DNA of 64,000 nucleotides from Calliopum simillimum (lineage: Eukaryota > Arthropoda > Insecta > Diptera > Lauxaniidae), in contig OX638368.1 in the NCBI GenBank assembly GCA_951812925.1, positions 156,164,492 to 156,228,491 of the forward strand, in the 5' to 3' direction. Shown piece after piece: positions 12,581-26,500 of this stretch. Each line of letters begins with the position of its first letter. Within the stretch, counting starts at the first letter, position 1. The notes under the pieces were generated by a model. The model was not told the origin of the DNA, ran no database searches, and worked only from the letters and a program-made list of their open reading frames with translations. Position numbers and translations under genes: made by a program.

Positions 12581-14335
12581 CTAAATTTCAAATGCATCGC
12601 AGTTTGGGAGAAACAAAAATAACATCAAAAATTAGTTAAATTTAATATTTAAATCATACTTAGAAAAAACTTACACTAATAAAAGTAAAAATTGTATTTA
12701 TTATAAAAAAAGAAACAAAAAAATTATATAAATAAAAATTAAACATTGAATAGCAAAAACATATTTTAACGAATTATATAAGTAGAATCTACATGACTTC
12801 AAACAACTAGGCTTCATGTAGCTAAATCCATTCAAAAACTGCTAAAGAATTAATAAATGATTATTGGCATATTACTCATACTTTTTAGTGGTCATTCTTC
12901 ATGTTCGACGTTTTTAGCGTAACTACTTATTTCAACTAAAGAAAAATTGTACAAAATTTTAAGAAGCTTCTTTTCTGTTGAGATTGTGATCTTCAAAAAT
13001 TAAATAAACTTTTAGTTATTGTTTTATTTTTTTTCATTTAAGCTTTAATATTTTATTTTGCTACCCATAAATCATCTACAAATTTTTGTCACCAGCTCAG
13101 TCATCTACTTGGTCGAAAATTTTTTGATGTATTCGTACGTTAAAAGAGAAGTTTTACTTCTTTTACTTCAACCAAAGTAAAATAAAGAAAAACACAAAAT
13201 TAAGTTGAAATAAAAAATGACTACCAGTTTCAAAAGTAAATCTATGCTACACACTTGAATGAACCATCGAGCGAGCACCTTCCGAGCGGTCGAGCGCCAT
13301 GTAACAACCGTTTCGCTGCTAACAAGGTCTATTAGAAACCTTTATATGCAGCACCGCATACCGGAAGAAGCCTTCATGTCTCATGAAACGGAAACGGATT
13401 CGTTAAATCTACTCTTCTGTCGTTGCTGCACGAAAGAGGTGAGGTGAGGAGAGGAAGGATGTCAAGGTACAAATAAACTTTAGTGCATTTGGGCATAGAC
13501 CCTATGCCACACACAAAGATAAAAATAAAACAATAGAAACTAAATGAAAAATCGACTTGGTTGCAGCGGTGGCTTCGATGCTGAATGCTTTGCTGCGCGA
13601 CTTGTGAACCACAAAAATTTCGAATATTCGTTCAATAATAAATTGTAATAGATTTACGTTGTAAATAGAAAAAATGAATTGTTCTAGTTCCGTACCTACA
13701 AACGTGTAGTAAATAATCCCACTCAGGGGAGTCATTAATTTATAGTTAAAGGAAAATATGTCGATAGTTTTTTTTTTTTTTGGGTAAAAAAAAGAAAACG
13801 AAAGGCCTTCAAAACTGTGTGGTTTGGTAAAAATTTAAGTATTTGAATGCTAAAAGCTAAAGCAATAAGACAAAGGGGTGGTGCCTTTGAAACTTTTTGA
13901 AGCAGATGAACGATATTGGGTACGATGTGCGCGTGAATGGTACCAACATGGGAATACGTATTATGTTCTGGTCCCCCGCTCAACATCAACCCTTCAATTG
14001 TCTTTTAACAGATATGAGGCATTTTGATGTTTCAAATATTATTTTTACATTTCTCAATAAACTTTATAAATATTTTGTTTTGTGGAACGAATGGATAATG
14101 GCTTGTTTCGATCTGGTTTGCTTGGAAACGTTCCACAAAAATTTTCAAAACTTTTTCGATTTTAGGAAGAGCTCCAGAAATGCCAATGTTTTAAAATTTT
14201 TTGTTTCGAACGTTAAAAAAGGTTTAAAAATATGACTGACAAAAAATAGTTCAAGACTGACAAGAAACATGAAAACCGCAGTTTTGCTCTTAGCCAAATC
14301 ATTTTTCTCATTTGTGTCTTAAATTTACCCCTGAG

Positions 14336-14955
14336 GAGTTATAGGGTTAAAACTGATTTTGTGACATGTTTTACAAAAAAATTTTTCTTGGGCCACCCTT
14401 ACGTTTAAGAGAAATTTTTTTTGTAGGAAGCTTTTAGCTAATAGTATGAACTTTCTAAGAGTGTACATGGTTTAAAGTATTAAAAAGGACTTCGCAAAGA
14501 TCTGGACTTTTGAAGTTATTTTTAATATTCTTTCTAATATTTTGATTTTGGCGGCCATTTTAGTATGAAAAAGGTTTTATCAACATACCCTTTTATAATT
14601 TTTTTTTATAGATTCCCGTTAAATTTCCTTTAATTCGGTGGTACATTTGTCATACCATTGTTTGAATTTGAGGTCAGAAAAAAATACTTTTATGTAACAA
14701 CACATGCGTTACTTCAAACGGATTGTTCTTAAAATATATTTTTTCCTGACATCCAATTAAGAAATATGACCCCTTTCATAATCAAATGGCCGCCAAAATC
14801 TAGAAATAGGAAAATAATTTAAAATATCTTAGAAAGCTCATACAATCAGCTTAATGATTACTATAAAAAAGTTATACCTGAAACGTTGGGGCGACCAAAG
14901 AATTTTTTTTTTTTTTGCAAAACAAGACAGCGAATAAGTTTTAACCCTATAACTC
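14336..14955. mobile_element. foldback element, about 620 bp
   Basis: Diverged inverted arms start with GAGTTATAGGGTTAAAACT at the left and end with AGTTTTAACCCTATAACTC at the right. Inner landmarks such as GGCGGCCATTTTAGTATGA and its counterpart CAAATGGCCGCC also pair. No coding. The arms run nearly the full length, as in foldback-type DNA elements. Confidence 0.75.
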
Positions 14956-16051
14956 TATACCTAACCTTTTAACCTTATCGATTACACCATGTAGAAACTA
15001 AAACTCAATGATATTCAAAATTATTCTTATAAACTAAAGACAGTGAGATTTTAAAAAACATATTTTTAATGCACGTAATATAAATGTTTTAAGACTTTTT
15101 TCAGCAACCTGATTTAAAAATATCGTAAGAGAAAGTTTATGCACAATTTAAAAACATCTGATAAAAAAGTTTATACACGAAAATTTGTATATAAAATCTT
15201 ACAACCCCCTATAAAAACAACAAAATTATTACATCACAAATTGCTTTCATCTTAGGAGCAATCATCAGAATGGCATCTTTGAATCAATTTGTATTCAATC
15301 GAGTGCTGACATAAAAAAACACGCTAGTTATTTGGGGAAAATGTTTGCAAAATCGTTCGCCTGATTAAGTTTTTATTGTTATGCAAAATACCAGAAAAAC
15401 ATAAAAAAAGGGATAGGGTATTGGAAGCGGTTACAAAAACAAAACAAAAAAGGGGTAAAATATAAATTTACAAGTTGAAGTTGCAAAAATGTAGGTTATA
15501 AGAAAAATCTATAATTTAAAGATTTACTGTCGTGTTCGAAATAATAAGAACAACTAAAGTGACAATTGTAAATGTTCTTTAAAATGTGTTCTAATTTATT
15601 TTAAAACAAAACCTTTTAGTACGCTAATAATGCATATATTTATTAATAGTAAGAAAAATGCAAATTGTGATGCTAAAAGAGGTCCTCATTCTTTGCTACG
15701 TGCAGTACTACACTGTTATGTCCTTTTTTCAGAGTAAGGAAACATACCCATATATTTGCCCTTCATAATAAGAGGCATCCACATTGCCGTTCCATTAGCT
15801 TATTGGTCGTTACTATTTTAGAAGCATTGATTATTCGAGATTTAAGGGTATAAGGGATTTATTTTTAATATTTTCCATAAATAACCATTTTCTTTATAGT
15901 GCCGAAATTAACGCTACGGACTTAGTCGGCCTATGTGAGGTTTTTGCTCTACGCAATTACCACCGCCATATCCTTATAGTATCTACAGGGCACATTTGAC
16001 TTTATGAGGGAAACATTTTACATTCAGTTAAAAAGATATCATAATTACTAT

Positions 16052-16158
16052 GGGGGTTATCGTCAATCAAGATTCCCGGTGATTTTTTTGAAACTGCAAT
16101 AGAAAATGCACGGCAGTTTGAGAAAATTTCCCGGGAATCTTGATTCACGATAACCCCC
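16052..16158. mobile_element. MITE, about 107 bp
   Basis: Terminal inverted repeats of about 27 bp beginning GGGGGTTATCGTCAATCAAG, with one mismatch inside them, next to TA on both sides. The interior is non-coding. A miniature of a TA-targeting DNA transposon is the simplest reading. Confidence 0.8.
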
Positions 16159-17049
16159 TATAGCTCTCTTTAGTTGTTCTGTATCAATTTTATAAGGTTT
16201 TGTTTTTGAAGCCGCGTTCTACATATATTTTCAAAATTATTGGCTTAGGTCTTTTTTGTATTTATTTTCCCATAACGGACCGGTGAACAAAATAAGACGC
16301 TGCTGTTTAAAAAAAAAAAAAAGAGGCAGAGCAAAAAAAATATCACATTAGTCAATATCCAATTATTTTTACTTCTAAAAAAAAAAAAAAAAAAAAATTA
16401 GACCTTAAGTTTGCAGATGACTGAAACCAGGAAATTGAGATTTTTAGTTTTCAGTCAATAAAATGTAATTCATAATACCTAAATCACGTGATTTAACATA
16501 CAAAAATAAATCGACTTCTGACAAGATTATTTTTAAATCTTCGTACAAATCTTAACAGGGCTTCCCTTAACTTTGACAATTAATATTAAATGTCATTAGA
16601 AAAAGCAAACGGAAGATAAATATTAAGAAGAAAAGGAAAAACAACTTTCAATTTCCCGCTTATGAGATTCAACCTATGTTTCCACCGGAGATTTATAGGA
16701 TGATTTAAAGCTGTTTCCAGATTTAGCTCTACATCTGAACATTTATCACATTATTTACCTTACAATAATAAATCTATTTCTGCCGAGATTTAATTTAAAT
16801 CACAGCAAGGCTACCGGTTTTGGCAATTTTCGACCAAGCGGCACACCCGAACTTGGACAATTGACCTTAAAATGACAAAATAAATGGAAAATATATATGA
16901 AGAAGAAAAGGAAAAAACGACTTTGATTTTATTGCTTTTGACATTTACTGTCAAAAATAAATCTATTTCGGCCGGTGGAAACGGGAAGGATTTAACGATG
17001 TGATTAAAAAACCTTAGCAAAGCTAAATCTTCGATGAAAACGTAGAGTA

Positions 17050-18110
17050 CGTAGGGCACTACTTATATTTCGGGAATAGCAAGTAACAACAAACATTTTT
17101 AATTGAAAATGGCTTTATTGTTCTTCAAAATATTTCCCTTGATGATCAATACAAACTATTTGTCATAGCACTTTTCCCATTTCTCTTGAGACACCTCCAA
17201 AACATGGTTTTTGAACGCTTCAACCGCTTCTTTGGCGCTCGTAAATCGTTGACCACGCAGTTTACTTTTAATGTTCGGGAACAAGAATAAGTCACTGGGT
17301 GCCAAATCAGGACTGTACGGAGGATGAGTCATCAATTCGATGTTTTTACTGCTCAAAAATTCACTTGTTTCACGAGATGTGTGAGAGCTCGCATTGTCAT
17401 GATGGAGAATGATTCGTCTTCAGTGGTTGGTTTTACGAATTTCCCCGAAGACTTCCGGCAAACAAATGGTCGTGTAACACTCAAAATTTACCGTCCTACG
17501 TTGCTCAAGAAGAACAGTGGCCACATCACCCATTCGGCCGAAGAAAAAGGAGACCATTTGCTTCTTCCACGAACAACTTTTGTTGGATTTAGCGCGTCTT
17601 GGAATACCCACACGGTCTATTGCTGTTTTGTTTCCGACTCATACGCATAAGTATATCCATGATTTGGCACCTGTCACGATCTTATACACGTCTTTTGAAG
17701 CACCACGGCCGAATTTTTTAATCATTTCCTTGCACCAAACGATGCGAGCGTTTTTTTGAACGATTGATAAATGATGGGGTTTCCAACGAGAACAAATACC
17801 AACCATATACTGTGGTTATTGATGGTGCTTTATCGCCATGTAAAGAACTGAGTTCATCGATACATTCTTGTTGACATAATCCACGTCGAAAGTTGTGAAA
17901 AATAATACAATGAAAACATTTTCTTGAAATTTCCATTTATTTGCCAAATTGATTTTCTTAACTCGCTGAAAATAAAACAAATAGCACTTGTACATCAAAA
18001 CGTTGTGAGTACGTTTATTCTAAAAAATGTCAGACTTTATTATGGTGTTGCCAGATTTTAGCTATTGACATTATTGTTGCCAGTTCCCGAAATATAAGTA
18101 GTGCCCCTCG
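17050..18110 (-). mobile_element. mariner element, internally deleted
   Basis: TA dinucleotides at 17048-17049 and 18111-18112 flank inverted ends (GGGCACTACTTATATTTCGG and its complement). The minus strand encodes a broken mariner transposase, described separately. At about 1.06 kb it is roughly 0.2 kb shorter than a complete mariner, because an internal deletion removed part of the DNA-binding region. Confidence 0.9.
17100..17936 (-). pseudogene. mariner transposase pseudogene
   Basis: Readable pieces in order on the minus strand are MEISRKCFHCIIFHNFRRG (first helix-turn-helix region) up to TTVYGWY; then a jump by internal deletion to CSRWKPHHLSIVQKNARIV; then WCKEMIKKFG, VTGAKSWIY, VWVFQDALNPTKVV, TTICLPEVFGEIRKTN, IELMTHPPYSPDLAPSDLFL and a C-terminus near CIDHQGKYFEEQ. 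Several frameshifts and stops separate the blocks. The first catalytic Asp, normally in VTGDESW, is Ala here (VTGAKSW), while the third Asp in PDLAPSD is kept. About 70 codons are missing. The protein is inactive. The family is certain; the subfamily was not assigned. Confidence 0.9.
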
Positions 18111-18329
18111 TATCACTGTCAAAATAAATCTCTCTCCGGTGGAAACGAGTAGGATTTAACGACTCGACTTCGGTCATTCGCATTAATAAAACAGCAACGC
18201 GCTTGATATGCAAATTCATCGAAATTTCTAGATGTTTTGATATGTATACATATGTAAAAGTCAAGGGGCAAACTTCAGTAACGTACAGGTTGTCGAAAAT
18301 GAAAATTACAACAGAAATTATAAAAAACA

Positions 18330-18450
18330 TAAAAAAGGGTTAACGTGCGAAGAGTTGAAAGTGAACTGTCGAATACGATCTAATTATGTCTATTTCTTCA
18401 TTTCAGCTTTTTGGGTCAAAGGTGGAAATTTCATATGTGCCCCAGTTTAC
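18330..18450 (+). repeat. remnant related to the GGGGCACATTTGAC element
   Basis: Similar to 58770-58930, the right end of the element at 57383-58935. It shares GCGAAGAGTTGAAAGTGAAC-like wording, a TAATTATGTCT..TTCATTTCAG box and an ATGTGCCCCAGTTTACAC end. It is a single truncated end with no matching left end nearby. Confidence 0.55.
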
Positions 18451-18600
18451 ACTATGAAAGCATTGCATTGTGGTAAAAGAAAAGACCCATATATCATGTA
18501 AAATTTCTGCAAGCTTGAACGTGAAATTTATGGACAATCTTTTCTGTATGTTATGAATTGATGAGGGAAATACAGCAAGAACAACTAAAGGTATTAAATA

Positions 18601-18987
18601 ATATCTGTGGACTTTTGACAAAACAACCTAAGTCGAGATAAGACAATTCTGCAGGATTTTAGTTCTTAATATAAAATTTAAAGACGCTTCTATTGGTGTA
18701 AACGCCATGTCTCTATGATTTCTTGTTCCAGAGATATAAGGGTGTCCCATAGTTCACGCAAGATTTGAACTTAGCGCTATTCGTGCGGTGAAGTGTTATG
18801 AAACAAAAGAAAAGAAATAATTTGACGCCGACACTTTACGATTAGTAAAAATGTATGGAAAAAGGATATTCAACGCTGCATCAACGAAATTGAGCCACAT
18901 TATAGAAAAGTAGTTAATCAGTTTTTAGGCTCTCCTGAAAAGTTGCCAATTTCGAGTTAGGTTGTTTTGTCAAAAGTCCACAGATAT
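18601..18987. mobile_element. MITE, about 387 bp
   Basis: Perfect terminal inverted repeats of about 31 bp, starting ATATCTGTGGACTTTTGACA, at 18601-18631 and 18957-18987. The interior is non-coding and includes GTGTCCCATAGTTCACGC. TA-rich flanks suggest TA target choice, but the exact duplication is ambiguous because the ends read ATAT. Confidence 0.85.
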
Positions 18988-20397
18988 GTTGTCAAATGAC
19001 ATAAATGTAAAAACAATACAGAAACAAAAAGACAAAAAAATACTGACAACTTTAAGCTAGATTGATCTGAATATTGGGAATGGTAAAGTTTTGGCCAAAT
19101 TTTAAAGTATTGAAAGCAATTCGCTTTGAATTTGCATTAAAAATAATAATCATATGAAAGTTATATTGTTATTGCTACTTTAAGCAAGACCATAAAAATA
19201 AAATGTACTCCACAAAGAGGCAAATAGTTGTAATAGCTTTCTCATCCTTAAGCTATTTTCATTTGTTCTATAAACGAAAAAAAAAAGTAAAAAATCGGCG
19301 TTACGTGCGTACGTGCATACCGCGCTATCATAATCAACGCTAGCAAATTGACACACGCAAGCAGCGGCAACAAGCAAAATATTGATAATAAACGTAAATA
19401 TGAATATAAATTGAGTAACATGTGAAATGGGGGGGGGGGAGGTTGGTGTCCGGGGGGACAGAAGTGGGGGCGGCGTCTACGAGTTCTGATATAAAGTACA
19501 AAAAATAAGGATATCGAAATTTTTGTTGTTACTTGATAAAGTGTGAAATTGACGTGCGCACAATTTAGAAAAATCATTGAATTCTAAAGACAAGGAGGTA
19601 ACCGTTAAGCCCACCGCCATAGGGAAGGCAATAGAGCTTATCAAATGATAACAAAATATATGTATGTACATAGCTCTTTAGCCAAATAATTTACAGTTGC
19701 TTTTATACGTACATACATATGTGAAAAGACTATATCATTGCGACAATAGAGGTAATTTTACTTCGATGAGATTACTACGGCAGTAGCTGGCTCATGGGCT
19801 TATATAGGGGGACTGTTGCCACAAGCGATAAGCCTTGGGGGCGACAAAATAGGTTCTGCGTTCATTGCAAGAGGTTATTTTTTAAAATTGCAGTTGAAGA
19901 GGACCATACTTTGTTTTGTTATTTGAATTTGAACTTTTGTAATAAATTTTGTGAGGTCTTTATCTCTAATGGAAGATTTCATACAGTCAGTTTAAAAGAA
20001 AGGGTGTTCTAGGAGTTACAGCTAGTTAAGAAAATTTCAAAAATGAGAGTGATCATTCGAAGAACATGTCTATTTACTTAAAAATATATATTCACTTTGT
20101 TCTTAAACTACGTAAGTACAAAAATAATCCTTATATCATAAAAAACGACAGCCTTAATTTGCATTAGCAGTCATAATTCAAATTAACATTTGAATTATCC
20201 TAATGCGCATTAACTCTGAGGTAAATGCACGAAATCAAAGTGAATTTATACTGATTTAACCTATTTCAATATGGTAGCGCTGAAGATAATTGTAATAGAT
20301 TGTAATAATTTGACAGAAACAAAATTGTTTTGACATTTGATTGCATCTGATTGTCAAATTGAAGTAAATTTTTTAAATTTATTATTGTTCTTGAAAC

Positions 20398-20731
20398 CCA
20401 ATCCCTGAGGCCCTCTCTCTACATTGACACCTTTATTATGAACACAAAGTTGAGGCAACCAAGACCGAATGATCAACCAGACTATCGATTTGATGAATTT
20501 GGTTTTCGATTGAAGAAGAGGATAAACCCGTCTACCATTTGTTGAGAATGCACAACATCGTTTGCAATTGAGTGCACATCTTGACCTTTCACACAATAAA
20601 GAGGCAACTGAATTCACATTGGAAAATATGGAAGTGGTGTTACCACGCACTGAAAAACTAAGCAATATGGTGTGCGATGTTTTTCCGCTCTCAAATATGG
20701 ATGCGTCTTTCTGGTGCGCTGGCTGAATAGG
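20398..20731 (+). pseudogene. SGSM3-like (RUN/TBC) gene fragment, decayed
   Basis: Plus-strand translation across frames gives GPLSTLTPLL, then NDQPDYRFDEFGFR, then LPFVENAQHRLQLSAHLDLS, EVVLPRTEKLSNMV and SQIWMRLSGALAE. This order and wording match the region before and into the TBC domain of small G protein signalling modulator 3 (SGSM3; fly CG12241 type), a Rab GTPase-activating protein. At least three frameshifts and internal stops break it, and the match ends at GALAE followed by a stop and A-rich sequence. No splice signals frame it as an exon. It may be a retrocopy piece or a fragment captured by a transposon; no poly(A) tail or target duplication proves either. The functional gene must be elsewhere. 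Confidence 0.7.
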
Positions 20732-23522
20732 AAAAAAAAAACTGTGACAAGTTATTATGATATTGTAAAAGGTGACTGACTACAATGCAGAAACTGTCGT
20801 CTGTCAGGGTAAAACTTTAATTTGCATTTGCATATGAAGTGTTTAAAATTGTAACTAAAATGAAGACGGAGAATAAGGGAAATCTTGCTACGATACAGGC
20901 CAAAATGTTTTCCTCCTTCACTTCACGTTCAAAGAGATGCATCATCAAAGCTATAAGAATAATGTTCAGATGGTAGTTTGAAATGAAACTTTACCTCAGC
21001 GTGCAATAGTCAGGATGCTAAGTTTAGTTAAGATCTCTTTAGTAGGGATTGGCCACCAAATTATCTATTTGGCTCATCTGTAGGAATCTTTGAGCTGAGC
21101 AGTGTGTTACAGAGATTGCCGTCTATTTTCAATATAATTGCGGGATGTTCAAGAAATTTGATTTTACCAAGTATATCTATCTATATACCTTCTTATAATG
21201 TTACCATTTTAAAAACGGCTTAAAGTAAAAGTGTCAAAACGGTGGGAGAATGAGTTTAGATTTTTTAGATTTTTACCTTTAGGCAATAACAACAGGCTAA
21301 ACAATGATTGAAAGGTGCTAGAAGATGGTTCCGATACGTCGTCAACACAGCATGTGTAATGATAAGAAGCACGATACACGAAAGAGTGCGCGTATCAAAT
21401 GACACCTGCATTATATTCATATGTACATATGTATGTTCCATAAAAAAGAATATGTTATCTTGTGCATACTCTCATTTCCCTTTCCGATTATTTGTGTAAC
21501 TTGGCTTTATGTCTCATGATTCATTTCTCAGATTCAACACGTTTTGACATTTTAACGCCATCATTCTGTGGAAGCACATTTTTTTATTGGCTTCTATAGT
21601 GAATTGAAAATTAATTTTTTTTTTTCACTTTTATACATTTTCTTTTTATTTTGTTTATTTTTCTTGTTGCTATTTTGTGATTTTATTTCATCAGTCAGTT
21701 ATTCAGTTAGAAAAATGAAAATGCACAGGAAAAATGAGGAAAATCTTCACTGCGGTGGTAGTTGTTACACCTCCTCCCGCCGCTTTCATTGGTGTAAATG
21801 ACGGGTATTTGAGTAAACGAGCGATTTGCTTCACTGATAGGATTGTGTGCCATAGCAGTAGTATCGTAGTTAAGTATCAGATTAAGGATTAAAATTACTG
21901 GCAATTGAAAGTCATTTCAAATTGAGTGCGAAGGTGAAGTTCAAGAAAGCGCACAAATGCTGCTACCAAAGGATATAATTTATTTAGATTAAGGGATGCA
22001 AAATGAAGCTGAATAATGCTAAATTATTATATAAAGTGTAGCTTTTAGTTTGAAATTAAGAAAGTGGGACTTTAATATTTCAAAACTATCAAATTAAAAA
22101 AATATTTATTATAAAAATTCTATTTAAATTGTTACTACGACCAAAATCCTTTTTAAAGCAAGAAAACATTTGATTTAAAGTAACTCTCAAGTAAAACAAA
22201 ACAAAAATCAAATCTTTCAAAAATAAGTTTTTCTCATGGAAAATAAGATTAACATTAAGTTGCTTAAAATCTATTGTTCCTTCTGCTATGCTATGAAGAA
22301 ATGGTCTTGTTTACACATACACAACAAAAGGTTAAATGGTTTACAAAGCACAAGTTGTATTGTCTGTCGGACTGATTGACTACTTGACTCTAAAAGTCAA
22401 AATTTTACAACGTACGTAACTGTATGTGTTAAAAAAATTTATTTATTTTTGAATTTCTTTTATTTGTATTTACGTGAGACACCCAAAAGGTCTGATGCCA
22501 AAGGAACAATTTAAATTTAAGATATTGTTTTTGTTTTTCTTTCAAAAGATTCATGTTGAAGTTTCCATGAGAAGCATCTAAATAGGAACATATGGTTTCA
22601 GTGAGATAGCTTTAAGGCCCATAGCATACGTTCTTGGTTTCGACAGTGTTTTATTGAATTTTCTCGTAAGTTTTTACAATTTTCGACTATAATAACATTT
22701 CATTTTCTCAAATTTTTCTTAAATCTGTTTCGTTATTTTTCGACTTGATGAACATTCTGCGTATTCCTCAATGTTTTTTAACATTTTCCGGTCGTTTGAA
22801 AGTTTTTAAGAAAAAAATGTTCATTGTAATTTGCTATGATAAACAATCATTACTTTCTTACAGTACAGCATGAAACAAAATCATGAAAAATGTAACTACT
22901 TGAAGTGCCGAGAAGGTTCGTGTAAAGCACAAAGTAATCGAGAAGGTTTGTTTAGTTGTCGCTAGTACCGTCGAGAAAGTTGCAGTTATCGTCGGCAGAT
23001 ATAAGTATGTGGGTATGAAAACGCGTGTACGTTGGACTACAGTATGGTTATAATTTGAAAGAAGTGTGAATAATTACGATGGGAAATAAAGTCAATTATT
23101 TGTGGTCTTCGTCACAATTCAGAGGTTGAACCCTAAAGCAGCGTTATATATGCTAGCCATTAACGGCATTGGATAACCATTATCTTTTTTATTCAACTTT
23201 ACCTTTAAGCTCTTCTAATTGGATTCCTACAATCCGAGTTATTACACTGTTCGACAATTCAAACTTTTTATAAAACACATGAGAAAATCCAAAAAATTCT
23301 TAAAAACGTTAAAAAAAATACCCGTGTCTCGTCGTTTTTCTCCAGCATGTCAGATTTTTTTTAATCGATTTTTGAAGTTTTTTGTGGTAAATCAATGATT
23401 TTAACTATAAGACCCTTGCATCTGAGGTGTATCATGTGTTCAGTAAACTTATGCAGGATATTACGAGGAATATTTTTGTAGAAAATTTTAAGCCCCACAT
23501 GTGGGTAATTTTTACCCTTTTC

Positions 23523-26500
23523 TTAAAAAGGTACAATAATGACACCTAAAACAGGAGAAAAAGTTAAAAAGATTCCAAAAAAATTCACACGTATTTCTTG
23601 AAAAATTCTAAGCATTTTATACCTAGTACACTTTTTTCGTAAGATGCCCTCCTTTTGAGTAAATAAAAAGTTATGTCTCCAGCGGGCGTTCAAAAGCCAA
23701 AAACTCTCATCTAGCGACCGAATCCCATCTTGAGTCATACATTATTTTAAAGCTTATAAATAATGCTTGCATTCAAAAAAATTTAAGGGGGTTTTTTTAA
23801 AAAAAATTTTAAAGTTTAAAAAATTTTGGTGAAAAAAAATTTTTTTTAAAAAGAACAAAAAGGTACTAGATTCATATCCTTCCGGATTATTGTTCTTGCA
23901 CACCGGATCTACCATATTGCCAAATTTGAGCGAAATCGGAAAAAATTTTTCAGCTGGTACGCTTGGCGTGTTTTTTCTTTATATAAAGGTTAAAATTATT
24001 TTCGTATGATGTCGAGATATCTTTTCTTCAATAGATGAAAGCTATGATCCCAAACAAATTTTTAGCAAACTTTACGAATTTTATGACGTTGCACACTGGT
24101 TCAAAATCCTTGAAAGCTGGCCAAAAGTCGAAATCATTATATTTTGGAGATGAAATTTTTTACTCAAAGTTCTTAGGGTCGCTGATTTTGAATATGATGT
24201 AAGATTTTTAAAAAAGAACATGGCGGATTTAAAATGGAGGATCATTTGCATAAATATACAGTCAAATCCGACGAAAAAGTTAATCGGGGGTTTTTGGGGT
24301 CGCTTATTATGAATCTGATTTGATTTTTTTTAAAAAAAAATAGCGGACTCAAAATGGCAAAAACAATTGTAATATCTTATTCAAAAACATATTTCAAAAC
24401 ATCAATTTCGTATAAAGAACTGAACGTTCCGAAGAAAACGTTCATATTAATAACTCCTGCACCGTCATATATTTTCATCATTTAGCAGTCTGCCACTCGT
24501 CTTTTTTATTACTTTTACCATTATACATATAATTGAGTTTAAATTAAATAAAACTTAATACCGAGTTAATAAAACGTCAAATGCAACAAAAGTGACTTCC
24601 GTTTTATTTCGTAATAAAATTTTTTTATGCAAATATAATAAAGTTTATATTTGAAAACTTTAGGTACGGGTAGATAGATATTGACATCAATTTCCACTAC
24701 TATTTCTACTACAATTTCACAAATTGTAGCAGTATCCACACACAAATGCTTGTATTGGTCGTTTCATAACTTTTACCAACAACACAACATTCATAAATAT
24801 TTTTATAATTTGACATCAAAACTGTCGTCAGGTTTATTTGAAATGTCAAAATGCAATAAGAATAAACAAGAAATTATTATTTTGTCGGAGTTGTTGTTGT
24901 TACTGTTGCTTTTCCTACGAAATAAGACACAGCTCGAGAGCTATTGCAGTAAATAACTGTGGACATAAACTTCATGTACAATTTAAATTCAAATTAAATT
25001 CAATTTAGCAAAACCATTTTAGCACTCATTCCAATGAGTACGTTGTTCACCGTTTTGTATAACATCTACCCAGGACCGTACCTACTCGTCGTCATAAGGC
25101 CAAAGATAGAAAAACACAAGCACACACAAAGACAAACCAGTGTTATACAAATACTATTACATGAGTACCGTGACAAAGGCAAAAACTCTCAAAAGTATAA
25201 AAACTTTGAAAGCAACAGTAGATATGTATTTCAAGGATAGGGGGACCCAAAACACCCAATGGTTAGCCATGGCAATGACTAGATAATAGACCATGTTTGT
25301 TGCATACAACAACAACAACAATGATTGGAAAAAATAATAAAATAAGAAATAAGTTTGTTTTTTTTTGCACTGAAAGAATAGATGCCAGTAACAAAAAATT
25401 TCGATGGAAATTATCATTTATGACAAGCACAATACAGTAGCAATTTTCTTAAAGTAATCGACCATTTTGCTTGCAATCGCTTTTAAATAAATATTTTTTC
25501 ACGTGTTTAATGTTTCTAACTGGTTACCATTTGCTATTTGCTGACAAGTTTATGATATAATTTGTGAGAGCAGTGTTGAGCTTTCTAGTTTCAATTGATT
25601 AATCGAATAAATTAAGTTCAGTTGAATGTACAATTTCTTTATCGTTAGCTTTTAATCATTAGTCTACTTCTAATCAGACCAGCGCGTGTCTAGCTATTGA
25701 AATGGTTTCAAATAAAACCAATGCAATTTTTGATGTGACGACTCATGATTTTTCAATGTTGATGTTCTACAAATCATCAATTGTCCCCATGTGCATACCT
25801 TTTCACCAGTCTAGGGACAATTCTCCCCTTCTGTAATATGTATACCTTATCATCAGTATAGTGAAAACTGTCCAGTTTTTCGCTTAAAATGCATAATGAC
25901 TAAACAAACTTAAATTCTCCACAAACTTTCCACGATAAGTCTACACACCAGTAGCTCTTGTTACAGCGATTATCTTTGCGATGTCATCGGACGGTCGATA
26001 TTCTTGCTACTTTGAAGGTTTCCAAAGCTTGAGTATTCCTTAAGGGTGTAACCTATCTATTTTCATTTTTGCCGAATATTTTATACGCAGATCTGAATCT
26101 GGTTCGCAAACTCCACATTGGAGATAGCCAATGGCTACAAAATTTTCAGAATTCGTCAAAGAAAATTGCTAGCGAGAACTTGCGAACTGAAGAGTAGTAA
26201 CGTAATTTGCTATTTCTAAATAAATTTATCGTAAGTCAGAAAAATAATTGACATGATTAGTTGTAAATATCACTCACCAATCTGACTGAATTTTGACCAA
26301 CACTGTTTGTTAGGGTTAAGTTAAAAGAAAATATTAAATTTGTAGAAAGACCACGTTGGATAACATCATTAATGATGCATTAAAAGAGCGACATAATAAG
26401 ATAATCTTTTTCAATGATCATATTTCATTCAAAATCAAAAAAAAAAAAAAACCAAAAAAAAAAGGGTTGATATATTTTTTTTTTTTTTTTGGTTAATAAA

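Noticed and set aside
13897..14235. 112-codon plus-strand ORF as a gene
   Set aside because: No recognised domain, AT-biased composition like the surroundings, and it ends close to a foldback arm.
20354..20665. 103-codon minus-strand ORF
   Set aside because: It is the opposite strand of the SGSM3-like pseudogene, whose plus-strand reading is the meaningful one.
22888..23120. Possible solo LTR (TGTAACTACTTG start, AATAAA, CGTCACA end)
   Set aside because: The ends do not form a convincing TG..CA pair with a target duplication, and no second LTR, primer site or reverse transcriptase was seen.
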